Both the position numbers and the translations under genes were made by a program. This document shows, one piece after another, positions 1 to 4,995 of a DNA stretch of 5,054 bases; positions within the stretch are counted from its first letter, which is position 1; each line of letters begins with the position of its first letter. The notes beneath the pieces are model-generated. The model was not told where the DNA came from, searched no databases, and was given only the letters and a program-made list of their open reading frames with translations. This DNA is from Eubacteriales bacterium (GTDB lineage: Bacteria; Bacillota; Clostridia; Peptostreptococcales; Anaerovoracaceae): contig JAQUXD010000071.1 in NCBI GenBank assembly GCA_028692535.1, positions 3,340 to 8,393 on the forward strand, in the 5' to 3' direction.

Positions 1-17
1 GGATCGGTCACACGCAT
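1..17 (-). CDS. 5' end of a leftward gene, product unknown (partial)
   Basis: Only five full codons are present, starting at the ATG read from base 17 downward (M-R-V-T-D, then CC, which can only begin proline). The start is supported by an AGGGAG ribosome site at 28-23 with five bases between it and the ATG, and by a strong promoter just upstream at 40-68. The gene is divergent from the radical SAM gene. Too little is visible to name a product. Confidence 0.6.
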
Positions 18-18
18 T

Positions 19-47
19 TTTACTCCCTAAAGACATAAAATTATACC
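19..47 (+). promoter_or_regulatory. Possible weak promoter for the radical SAM gene
   Basis: TTTACT (19-24) and TATACC (42-47) are separated by 17 bases, each matching four of six consensus positions. If used, it overlaps the stronger leftward promoter at 40-68, so polymerases on the two strands would compete. No better rightward candidate is visible before the start codon at 93. Confidence 0.3.
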
Positions 48-68
48 ACGAAGTACACTGCTTGTCAT
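40..68 (-). promoter_or_regulatory. Sigma-A-type promoter for the leftward gene at the left edge
   Basis: Read on the minus strand there is ATGACA (68-63, five of six matches to the -35 consensus), a 17-base spacer, and a perfect TATAAT (45-40). A TG one base before the -10 box makes it an extended -10 as well. Transcription should begin near base 33, leaving a leader of about 16 bases before the ATG at 17. This is the best-formed promoter in the window. Confidence 0.75.
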
Positions 69-92
69 CCGCTTAGCCTCTCGGAGAATCGC

Positions 93-1013
93 ATGAACAA
101 AGAAAACCCCTTCGGATCTGTACACTTCAATACCATCGGCACAACTCTGAAGAAAGAATTCGGTCGCCGAGTGATCAAGCTGTCCCTGGACGGCGGTTTT
201 ACCTGCCCGAACCGGGACGGCACTGCAGGCACCGGAGGATGTCTGTTTTGCTCCTTCGATGGCAGCGGCTCGTATGCGGGAACGATCCGAAGTCAAATCG
301 ACCTTCTCGGAAGAAAGTGGCCGCAAGGCGTCTATATCGCTTATTTCCAAAACCACACCAACACTTATGCGCCGGTTTCCGTTTTGCGCCGGCTTTGGGA
401 TGAAGCGCTTGCCTATCCCGGTGTAGTGGGACTGGCAGTCGCCACCCGGCCGGATTGCTTGCCGTCGGAGGTGCTGGATCTTCTTACAGAGTACAATCAG
501 AGGACCTATTTATGAGTGGAGCTTGGCCTGCAAACCTGTCACGAGATCACTGCGAAAGCGATGAACCGCTGCTACGAAAACGCCGTTTTCGAGCACGCCA
601 TGACCCAATTGGCCACCCGCGGCATTAAAGCCGTGATACACTTGATTTTGGGCCTTCCGGGGGAAAGCAGGCAAGACATGTTGGACAGCGCAGCATATGT
701 TTCCGCTTACCGACCCTTCGGTCTGAAGCTGCACATGCTCTATGTCTTAAAAAATACAGGTCTGAGCGACCTGTATCCCGAAGCATTCAAGACATTTGCC
801 AAAGAAGAGTACATTGATCTGGTCGTGGACATCCTGGAAAGACTTCCGAAGGATATCACGATCCACCGATTGACAGGAGATGCGCCCGGAGAAGAACTGA
901 TCGCGCCGCTGTGGAGCAGGGACAAGCACGCTGTTTTGAACGGCATCCAGAGGGAGTTCAAAGCAAGAGACAGTTTTCAGGGCATCTACGCTTCGCCGAT
1001 ATCCTCCAGGTGA
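93..1013 (+). pseudogene. Radical SAM protein, YhcC/YtqA (TIGR01212) family, interrupted by an in-frame TGA
   Basis: The reading frame runs from ATG 93 to TGA 1011-1013 with one internal stop, TGA 513-515. Ignoring that stop gives 306 residues, the family's normal size of about 300. The start has a GGAG ribosome site at 83-86, six bases from the ATG. The N-terminal half (140 residues) carries the iron-sulfur cluster cysteines C38, C50 and C53 in the CPNRDG...GGCLFC arrangement used by this family, then FQNHTNTYAP and ATRPDCL. The C-terminal half has ELGLQT, HLILGLPGE, GLKLHMLYVLK, HRLTGD and APLWS, all in family order. Family members are predicted S-adenosylmethionine radical enzymes of uncertain substrate. 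The internal TGA falls on the Trp of the family's YLWVELGLQT motif, so a single G-to-A change explains it. Without readthrough or reinitiation the radical SAM barrel is cut in two. Identity is sure; whether it still makes protein is not. Confidence 0.9.
499..518 (+). other. In-frame TGA stop with adjacent GTG and possible ribosome site
   Basis: TGA 513-515 interrupts the radical SAM gene and is followed directly by GTG (516-518) in the same frame. AGAGGA lies at 499-504, 11 bases before the GTG, slightly longer than ideal. Termination followed by reinitiation at GTG could yield a separate 165-residue C-terminal piece. This is inference; a simple disabling mutation or a base-call error is at least as likely. 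Confidence 0.5.
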
Positions 1014-1567
1014 TAATGCTTTCTGCACAATGAGACATACATCTCATTTCCGCCGATCACGATCTGCTCGCCGGAGCGGACCATCTTCCCATCCACGATC
1101 CGAGCCACCATTGTGGCTTTTCTTCCACAGTGGCAGATCGTCTTGATCTCTTCGATCTTATCCGCATACACGAGCATATAGTACGATCCTTCGAACAGCT
1201 CGTTCCTGAAATCGTTTTTCAATCCATAGGCAAGAACAGGTGTGTCATACTCGTCCACGATACAGACCAGATCCAGAATATGTTGTTTCTTGAGAAACTG
1301 GCACTCATCGATCAGCACGCAGTGAATAGGTTTTTCTTTTAAAGCATTTTTATATACATCAAGTATGCTGGTCTTCTCCTCGATCATGAGCGCGTCTCTG
1401 GATATGCCGATTCGCGACGTGATCCGCCCTTTCCCGTAGCGGTTATCGATGGACGGTACCAGCACCAGCACATTCTTTCCCCGTTCTTCGTAATTGTGCG
1501 CCACTTTGATCAGTTCGATGGATTTCCCTGCATTCATGGTGCTGTATCGATAATACAATTGTGCCAT
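986..1567 (-). CDS. tdk: Thymidine kinase (type II, TK1-like)
   Basis: This 193-residue enzyme phosphorylates thymidine (and deoxyuridine) to the monophosphate with ATP, in cytosolic pyrimidine salvage. Visible motifs are the P-loop STMNAGKS (residues 9-16), the Walker B/catalytic segment DECQF (87-91, with E88 the expected catalytic base), the lasso-side segment KGRITSRIG (46-54), and a zinc site from C145, C147, C181 and H184 (CHCGRKATM and CRKHY). The protein resembles the E. coli Tdk subtype along its whole length, including the MAQLY start and GEQIVIGGNEMYVSLCRKHY near the end. The ATG at 1567 is preceded by AGAAAGGG (1583-1576), eight bases away. The 3' end overlaps the convergent radical SAM gene by 28 bases. 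It appears intact and singly transcribed from an extended -10 promoter at 1613-1621. Confidence 0.97.
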   Translation of the reverse strand: MAQLYYRYSTMNAGKSIELIKVAHNYEERGKNVLVLVPSIDNRYGKGRITSRIGISRDALMIEEKTSILDVYKNALKEKPIHCVLIDECQFLKKQHILDLVCIVDEYDTPVLAYGLKNDFRNELFEGSYYMLVYADKIEEIKTICHCGRKATMVARIVDGKMVRSGEQIVIGGNEMYVSLCRKHYHLEDIGEA

Positions 1568-1607
1568 AGGTTCGGCCCTTTCTTTTTGTTATGATTCTGT
1601 TACTGCG

Positions 1608-1621
1608 GTTATATTATAACA
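1608..1621 (-). promoter_or_regulatory. tdk promoter, extended -10 within a 13-base palindrome
   Basis: On the minus strand, TGTTATAAT (1621-1613) is an extended -10 element ending in a perfect TATAAT. No good -35 box lies 16-18 bases upstream, which an extended -10 can tolerate. The -10 box sits inside the inverted repeat GTTATA-T-TATAAC (1608-1620), so a protein bound there would block transcription. The predicted start lies near 1606, giving a leader of about 39 bases. Confidence 0.55.
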
Positions 1622-1639
1622 AAAATGAAAACGCCCTGC

Positions 1640-1666
1640 ATCGTATTTTATCAGCGGGATCGTATT
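1640..1666. repeat. Short direct repeat ATCGTATT
   Basis: ATCGTATT occurs at 1640-1647 and 1659-1666, 19 bases apart, in the gap between tdk and the small membrane gene. The second copy reaches the stop codon of that gene and begins the small palindrome CGTATTATACG (1661-1671). The remaining gap (1568-1664) holds the tdk promoter and ribosome site; I see no GC-rich terminator hairpin there. Confidence 0.3.
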
Positions 1667-1889
1667 ATACGCTCTTCATCAGTTTTTTGATGCCGTGCAC
1701 CGAACCGACGGCACAACCGGCAGCGAAACGCCCGCACCCTCCCCCGAAAGGCCAGGTTAACATGCGCCAGGAAAGGCGCAGCATAAAATAGACGGCAATG
1801 AGCACAACGACGGAGAAAACGATCATAGCAAGCAAGGCATAAGCAATGACCTTGGCTGCGATCTCGACACCACTCAATGGATCAGACAT
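1665..1889 (-). CDS. Small single-span membrane protein of unknown function (74 aa)
   Basis: I do not recognise the family. The N-terminus is short and mildly acidic (MSDPLSGVE). A long hydrophobic stretch at about residues 12-37 should be one transmembrane helix. It is followed by a Trp/Arg-rich interface (R38, W41, R42, W46), the glycine-rich GGGCGRFAAGCAVG (49-62) with cysteines C52 and C59, and a basic tail (IKKLMK). The positive residues after the helix suggest the C-terminus faces the cytoplasm. The gene is well supported: AGGAGGT lies at 1900-1894, five bases from the ATG, and a TATAAT box is at 1940-1935. It follows the WYL regulator on the same strand after 96 bases, so it may be cotranscribed or use its own promoter. 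An overlapping plus-strand frame (1591-1791) lacks any ribosome site and is not favoured. Confidence 0.75.
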   Translation of the reverse strand: MSDPLSGVEIAAKVIAYALLAMIVFSVVVLIAVYFMLRLSWRMLTWPFGGGCGRFAAGCAVGSVHGIKKLMKSV

Positions 1890-1893
1890 GACG

Positions 1894-1900
1894 ACCTCCT
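1894..1900 (-). promoter_or_regulatory. Strong ribosome binding site of the small membrane protein gene
   Basis: AGGAGGT, full complementarity to the anti-Shine-Dalgarno core, sits with AGGAGG five bases upstream of the ATG at 1889. It is the strongest ribosome site in the window and is the main reason for calling this short gene real. Confidence 0.85.
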
Positions 1901-1908
1901 TTCGAGAA

Positions 1909-1934
1909 AACCATGGCAGACCCCTGTTATGGTT
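1909..1934. repeat. Inverted repeat AACCAT / ATGGTT in the small gene's leader
   Basis: AACCAT (1909-1914) and ATGGTT (1929-1934) are perfect inverted six-base arms around a 14-base loop. They lie directly downstream of the -10 box at 1935-1940, where either an operator or a leader hairpin would act. Six-base arms occur often by chance, so this is tentative. Confidence 0.25.
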
Positions 1935-1943
1935 ATTATATAG
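1935..1943 (-). promoter_or_regulatory. Probable -10 box upstream of the small membrane protein gene
   Basis: On the minus strand, a perfect TATAAT (1940-1935) is preceded by CTA. A -35 match is poor (TTTTAT at 1962-1957 with a 16-base spacer). The expected start near 1928 would give a leader of about 39 bases before the ATG at 1889. Confidence 0.45.
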
Positions 1944-1985
1944 GATACGATGTCCAATAAAACGGATGCTGCTTGCCTTTCCCGT

Positions 1986-2975
1986 CTATTCCGTATACAG
2001 GGTTCCTACTGCTTCCAAGTGTTCGCGGTATTGCCGCACGACATGAGGCGGCCCCAGTATCTTTACATCACAGCCCAGTCCGAAGACCCATCCGAAAAAC
2101 TGCGGACTGATCTCCACGGGAACGCCGATCAGGAAATGGGTCTCATCCACGATACAGATCGTCACATCCTTGCCAAAGCGATCGATCACCACACCGGCCA
2201 GGCTGTTGTCGAAAAGAAGCCGGACGACACATTCCTTTCCGGCAAACATGCTGAACACCTTCTTAGCATAAGCAGAAAAATCCAAGGCAGTGAACGCCTC
2301 CAGGCCTTCCCGCTCTTCCTCCGTCGTGGAAATATCGTTCATCTTGTCCACCCGGTAATGCTTGATCGTCTTGGCTTCGGAGTCGTAGGCGATCAGATAA
2401 TAGTTTTCGTCATCCCAAAGCAAAGCAAAAGGACTCACTTCGTAGTAGTTGCCATCTCTGCGGAATTCCCTTTCCTTATTAACTGTATAGTGGAAATACT
2501 TGTATCGGATCCTTTTGTTTTGAGCAATACCGTTGGAGATCTCATCCACATTGTAATAGACGCTTTCATTCATGGATTTCACGCGATTCTGCACGAAAAC
2601 CTGACGGTGGAGTCTTTTCGCTTCGTACACACTGGTCAGCTTTTCAATCTTGCGAATCAACGCCTCCGTTTTCTTTTGGGTGATAAATTTCGAGGATTGA
2701 ACGCTGTCAACCAGTAGTTTCACTTCCGGCAGCTCAAATTCTCTGCTGGCAACATAATAACCGGTGCCCTTTGACTTCACCTGCTCGATATCCAACCCGA
2801 ATCGCCTGAGTGCCTCCAGGTCGTCGTAGATGGTTTTTCGCTCGGCGGCGATATCGTAGGCCGCCAACTCCCGGATCATATCCGCAACGCTCATCCGATG
2901 ATTTTCGTCTGTCTTTTCCAGCATGATCCGCATCAGGTACAACAGCTTCATTTTTTGGTTCGACGATTTCGCCAT
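1986..2975 (-). CDS. WYL-domain transcriptional regulator (DeoR-like winged helix + WYL + WCX)
   Basis: This 329-residue protein is a probable DNA-binding regulator. Residues about 8-78 form a winged helix-turn-helix, with the recognition helix around ERKTIYDDLEALRRFG (45-60). Residues about 140-212 form the WYL ligand-sensing domain with the core SPFALLWDDENYYLIAY (181-197); the name-giving triad reads Y-Y-L (192-194), a common variant. Residues about 247-320 match the C-terminal WCX extension, including FGWVFGLGCDVKILGP. The ATG at 2975 is chosen because GGGAGGA (2986-2980) is correctly spaced before it; extension upstream to a TTG at 3020 has no ribosome site and adds a low-complexity, non-conserved tail. 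The gene diverges from the acetyltransferase/YhhN pair across 104 bases, making that pair the likeliest target. WYL proteins also control some phage-defence loci, but no defence gene is visible here. Confidence 0.93.
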   Translation of the reverse strand: MAKSSNQKMKLLYLMRIMLEKTDENHRMSVADMIRELAAYDIAAERKTIYDDLEALRRFGLDIEQVKSKGTGYYVASREFELPEVKLLVDSVQSSKFITQKKTEALIRKIEKLTSVYEAKRLHRQVFVQNRVKSMNESVYYNVDEISNGIAQNKRIRYKYFHYTVNKEREFRRDGNYYEVSPFALLWDDENYYLIAYDSEAKTIKHYRVDKMNDISTTEEEREGLEAFTALDFSAYAKKVFSMFAGKECVVRLLFDNSLAGVVIDRFGKDVTICIVDETHFLIGVPVEISPQFFGWVFGLGCDVKILGPPHVVRQYREHLEAVGTLYTE

Positions 2976-2979
2976 GTCT

Positions 2980-2986
2980 TCCTCCC
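2980..2986 (-). promoter_or_regulatory. Ribosome binding site fixing the start of the WYL regulator
   Basis: GGGAGGA on the minus strand, with GGAGG five bases before the ATG at 2975. This selects the 329-residue form over a 344-residue form beginning at TTG 3020. Confidence 0.8.
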
Positions 2987-3005
2987 GTCCATCTTCAAGT
3001 TGCAC

Positions 3006-3049
3006 TTTTTTTTTACACAAAATTGAATTATGATAACTCTATCGATAAT
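3006..3049. promoter_or_regulatory. Divergent promoter region between the WYL regulator and the GNAT gene
   Basis: The gap 2976-3079 is AT-rich. Rightward, TTGAAT (3023-3028) and GATAAT (3044-3049) are 15 bases apart, a short spacer. Leftward, CATAAT (3032-3027) could be a -10 box for the regulator, with no good -35. The two candidates overlap, so one bound regulator could affect both directions. A run of nine T (3006-3014, nine A in the leftward transcript) falls in the regulator's leader, just after the expected start point. GATAA repeats at 3032-3036 and 3044-3048. Box assignments are tentative. Confidence 0.4.
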
Positions 3050-3079
3050 CGGCATTTATATACACACAAGGAGACACCC

Positions 3080-3538
3080 ATGAAAATATTTCAGGCCACA
3101 TGCGAACACATCGATGATATCTACCGGATCACACAACGTGTCGTCCTGGAATCTTATCCCCACTATTATCCGGCGCCCGCAGTGGAATTTATGTCCGATT
3201 ACCACGACAAGGAAAAGATCGGCCGGGATATCCGGGAAGGAACGATCCTGATGTTAGCTACAGACCAAGGCGTCCTTGCAGCCACAGGCACCGCCAGAAA
3301 TAACGAGATCGGACGGCTGTTCGTCCTTCCGGAATATCAAGGCCGGGGCATGGGCACATCCTTGATGGACGAGTTGGAAAATATCGTTTTTCAATCCTAC
3401 GACAGGATCCAACTGGACGCCTCGCTGCCGGCAAAGCCTATGTATATCAAACGCGGCTACAAAGAAATCCGTTACGAAGTCCAGTCCGTCGGGAACGGCG
3501 ATTTCGTATGCTTCAGCGTAATGGAACTGATAAGGTGA
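3080..3538 (+). CDS. GNAT-family N-acetyltransferase
   Basis: This 152-residue protein is a cytosolic acetyl-CoA-dependent acetyltransferase; the acceptor cannot be told from sequence. The fold's motif A is clear: IGRLFVLPEYQGRGMGTSLMDELE, with the acetyl-CoA pyrophosphate loop QGRGMG at residues 87-92. Motif B follows as LDASLPAKPMYIKRGYKEI (112-130), with the Tyr/Gly of the KRGYKE element. Length is normal for a single-domain member. ATG 3080 is chosen because AAGGAG (3068-3073) lies six bases upstream; an in-frame TTG at 3023 has no ribosome site and sits inside the promoter region. The stop is TGA, evidence that TGA works as a stop in this organism. The YhhN-family gene starts 10 bases after it, so the two are probably cotranscribed. 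Confidence 0.93.
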   Translation: MKIFQATCEHIDDIYRITQRVVLESYPHYYPAPAVEFMSDYHDKEKIGRDIREGTILMLATDQGVLAATGTARNNEIGRLFVLPEYQGRGMGTSLMDELENIVFQSYDRIQLDASLPAKPMYIKRGYKEIRYEVQSVGNGDFVCFSVMELIR

Positions 3539-3540
3539 GG
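3533..3540 (+). promoter_or_regulatory. Ribosome binding site of the YhhN gene, overlapping the GNAT stop
   Basis: AGGTGAGG spans the GNAT stop codon (TGA 3536-3538) and lies eight bases before the GTG at 3549. The overlap means ribosomes ending GNAT translation cover this site, suggesting translational coupling. It decides for the GTG start. Confidence 0.6.
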
Positions 3541-3548
3541 CGATCGGG

Positions 3549-4259
3549 GTGAACAACGCTCAGAAGGTCATATTTTCGGTATTTCTGCCTCTGACGGCTT
3601 TGATTCTGGTGCTGGATCCCACATCCTCGTCTTTTGAAAAAATTCAATACGTACGCTTTGCCACGGTCCTCGCTCTGTTTTTCATTGTGATGATCCTCCC
3701 CAAAAAATTTCCGGAGCAGAAGACCATGGCGCCGGCCTTTTTCTGTATGGCTCTTGGCGATTTTTTTCTCGTTTTCATTTACACGATCGAACAGATCCAT
3801 CAGGATTTGTCCTGGATCGGCATCCTCTCATTCCTGACCGGCTACTTATTTCTGATCAAAGCCTATCGAAAGAAAACCATCAGCACGGGGAAAAACCTGG
3901 CTGCCCTCGTCCCGTTTCTGACAGCGTCGATTCTGATCGGCCGGGCACTGCATCCCTATGCGCAGGGACCGGTCGCCGTTCTTGGCATCGCCTTTCTGGC
4001 TGTTTTGTGCACCATGGCCTGGCGGGCGGCAACAACGCTCTTTACGCATCACTTTTCAAAAAAATCCGCGATCATGATCGCCGCCTCGGGCGCGCTGATG
4101 TTTCTCTGCGATGCCGGGATCGCCTTCTCACTTTTCCATCCCTATTATTCCACGGTATACATCGCTTGGCTCAAAAACATCGTGTGGACCGCCTACCTTA
4201 TCGGCTGGAGTTTGGCTGCCATGGTCATCGCCGAAGACGACCTCTATGTATCGTTTTAG
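3549..4259 (+). CDS. YhhN/TMEM86-family membrane protein (putative lysoplasmalogenase)
   Basis: The protein has 236 residues and about eight hydrophobic helices (near 5-22, 35-50, 60-80, 89-105, 117-132, 139-157, 172-195, 203-227), the YhhN family layout. Family landmarks are FCMALGDFFLVF (65-76, conserved Asp at D71), FLTGYLFLIKAY (95-106), GALMFLCDAGIAFSLF (181-196, second conserved Asp at D188) and a Trp/Tyr-rich last helix (VWTAYLIGW, 212-220). Characterised members hydrolyse the vinyl-ether bond of lysoplasmalogens; two membrane-embedded aspartates fit such a hydrolase. Plasmalogens occur in many anaerobic clostridia, so the activity is plausible, but family membership alone does not prove it. 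The start is GTG, with a ribosome site overlapping the GNAT stop. The TAG stop overlaps the convergent XRE gene by four bases. Confidence 0.85.
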   Translation: MNNAQKVIFSVFLPLTALILVLDPTSSSFEKIQYVRFATVLALFFIVMILPKKFPEQKTMAPAFFCMALGDFFLVFIYTIEQIHQDLSWIGILSFLTGYLFLIKAYRKKTISTGKNLAALVPFLTASILIGRALHPYAQGPVAVLGIAFLAVLCTMAWRAATTLFTHHFSKKSAIMIAASGALMFLCDAGIAFSLFHPYYSTVYIAWLKNIVWTAYLIGWSLAAMVIAEDDLYVSF

Positions 4260-4879
4260 GAGTCTAAAGGCTTGTCCGATTTTTTAAGCGCTCGAAACGT
4301 TGCAATAACAAGCATCGCAAGCGTAATCGTCATGACCCAGGCGATCAGGGCATGCATCGTAAGTTCTTGTCGATACATCCATTTGTTGAATATCCACCAG
4401 AAGCGTATCCCTGTTGCATATCTGAAATACGCATAAAGGATTCCGAAAATCGTCCAGCCGCACCATAGAGCAGTGTGCCTGCGGACGAAAATGCATATCA
4501 CCGCCGTCGTCAAAAAGGGAGAGGAAACGATCAGCGCAGACAGAGGGTCAGTCACTATGAACATCATAATCAGCAACAATAGCCCGATTCCCAACAAAAC
4601 GAATCCAACGATTCTTCCTGCAGGCAGCCCGGTTTGCCTGATCTCTGTGCTTTCGTTCGTCTTCCCCGAAAGCATTCCTGATTCCGGGCCGTGCACCAGC
4701 ACATCCAACGTAACATGAAACAAATCACTCATTCGCAGCAGTTTCTCCAGCTCGGGAACGGAAGAATCCGTCTCCCATTTGGATACCGACTGCCTCGATA
4801 CGCCCAGCGCATCGGCCAGATCGCCCTGCGACATATTTTTTTCTGTTCTTAATTCCAAGATCCTTTTCCCGAGGTCCAC
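4256..4879 (-). CDS. XRE-family regulator with C-terminal membrane domain
   Basis: The 207-residue protein joins a cytoplasmic helix-turn-helix to a membrane anchor. Residues about 4-60 are an HTH_3/Cro-CI domain: RILELRTEKNMSQGDLADALGVSRQSVSKWE, with the recognition helix near 28-37 and PELEKLLRMSDLF after it. A polar linker (63-87) leads to hydrophobic segments at about 88-109, 113-132, 138-155 and 174-195, then a basic tail (RALKKSDK). The membrane part contains LWCGW (138-142) and YFRYATGI (151-158), which I recall as typical of XRE/membrane proteins in clostridial genomes. The start is GTG at 4879, supported by AAAGGAGA (4893-4886). Such proteins may sense the membrane or an integral partner; no ligand can be assigned. 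The 3' end overlaps the YhhN gene by four bases. Confidence 0.9.
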   Translation of the reverse strand: MDLGKRILELRTEKNMSQGDLADALGVSRQSVSKWETDSSVPELEKLLRMSDLFHVTLDVLVHGPESGMLSGKTNESTEIRQTGLPAGRIVGFVLLGIGLLLLIMMFIVTDPLSALIVSSPFLTTAVICIFVRRHTALWCGWTIFGILYAYFRYATGIRFWWIFNKWMYRQELTMHALIAWVMTITLAMLVIATFRALKKSDKPLDS

Positions 4880-4885
4880 AAGTCT

Positions 4886-4893
4886 TCTCCTTT
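4886..4893 (-). promoter_or_regulatory. Ribosome binding site supporting the GTG start of the XRE gene
   Basis: AAAGGAGA with GGAG seven bases before the GTG at 4879-4877. The helix-turn-helix begins right after this start, so a later start would damage the domain. Confidence 0.75.
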
Positions 4894-4907
4894 GGCGTTT
4901 TAGTCTG

Positions 4908-4934
4908 CATATACCTTACAAGAGTGCTTTCCAA
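4908..4934 (-). promoter_or_regulatory. Possible promoter of the XRE gene
   Basis: On the minus strand TTGGAA (4934-4929) and TATATG (4913-4908) are separated by 15 bases, shorter than the usual 17, so it would be weak or activator-dependent. It lies just downstream of the first TGGTTGCGT repeat, a suitable place for autoregulation. Confidence 0.25.
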
Positions 4935-4935
4935 A

Positions 4936-4969
4936 ACGCAACCAACCGCACTTTGATTTTACGCAACCA
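4936..4969. repeat. Direct repeat ACGCAACCA upstream of the XRE gene
   Basis: ACGCAACCA occurs at 4936-4944 and 4961-4969, 25 bases apart (TGGTTGCGT on the XRE coding strand). Both copies are upstream of the candidate XRE promoter, and AACCAACCGC lies between them. They are candidate operator half-sites for the XRE protein. Confidence 0.4.
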
Positions 4970-4981
4970 GCGGTAGCATTA

Positions 4982-4995
4982 TGTAAAATTTTACA
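4982..4995. repeat. Perfect 14-base palindrome TGTAAAATTTTACA
   Basis: The sequence reads identically on both strands. It spans the TAA stop (4993-4991) of the gene entering from the right and lies 12 bases from the nearer ACGCAACCA repeat. It has no GC in the arms beyond the outer G/C pair and no following U tract, so it is not a normal terminator; a dimeric regulator's site is possible. Confidence 0.35.

Noticed and set aside
27..356. 109-codon minus-strand open frame over the left part of the radical SAM gene
   Set aside because: It is antisense to conserved cluster-binding sequence, has no family resemblance and runs through the leftward promoter.
513..560. Selenocysteine at the internal TGA
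   Set aside because: Relatives have tryptophan, not cysteine, at this position, and I see no convincing stem-loop just downstream of the TGA.
1591..1791. 66-codon plus-strand open frame opposite the small membrane gene
   Set aside because: No ribosome site precedes the ATG. The minus-strand gene has a perfect ribosome site and a clear transmembrane helix.
1950..1985. Terminator after the WYL regulator
   Set aside because: ACGG/CCGT followed by TTTAT on the minus strand gives only four-base arms around a long loop, too weak to call.
1950..2717. 255-codon plus-strand open frame
   Set aside because: It lies antisense to the WYL regulator, whose domains and ribosome site are clear. The plus-strand product shows no recognisable domain and has no ribosome site.
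1986..2975. WYL regulator as a marker of a phage-defence island
   Set aside because: No nuclease, helicase, methylase, nucleotide cyclase or effector gene is present; neighbours are metabolic or membrane genes.
4007..4267. 86-codon plus-strand open frame inside the YhhN gene
   Set aside because: It is an alternative frame of a clear membrane protein gene and encodes an Arg/His-rich product typical of frame shadows.
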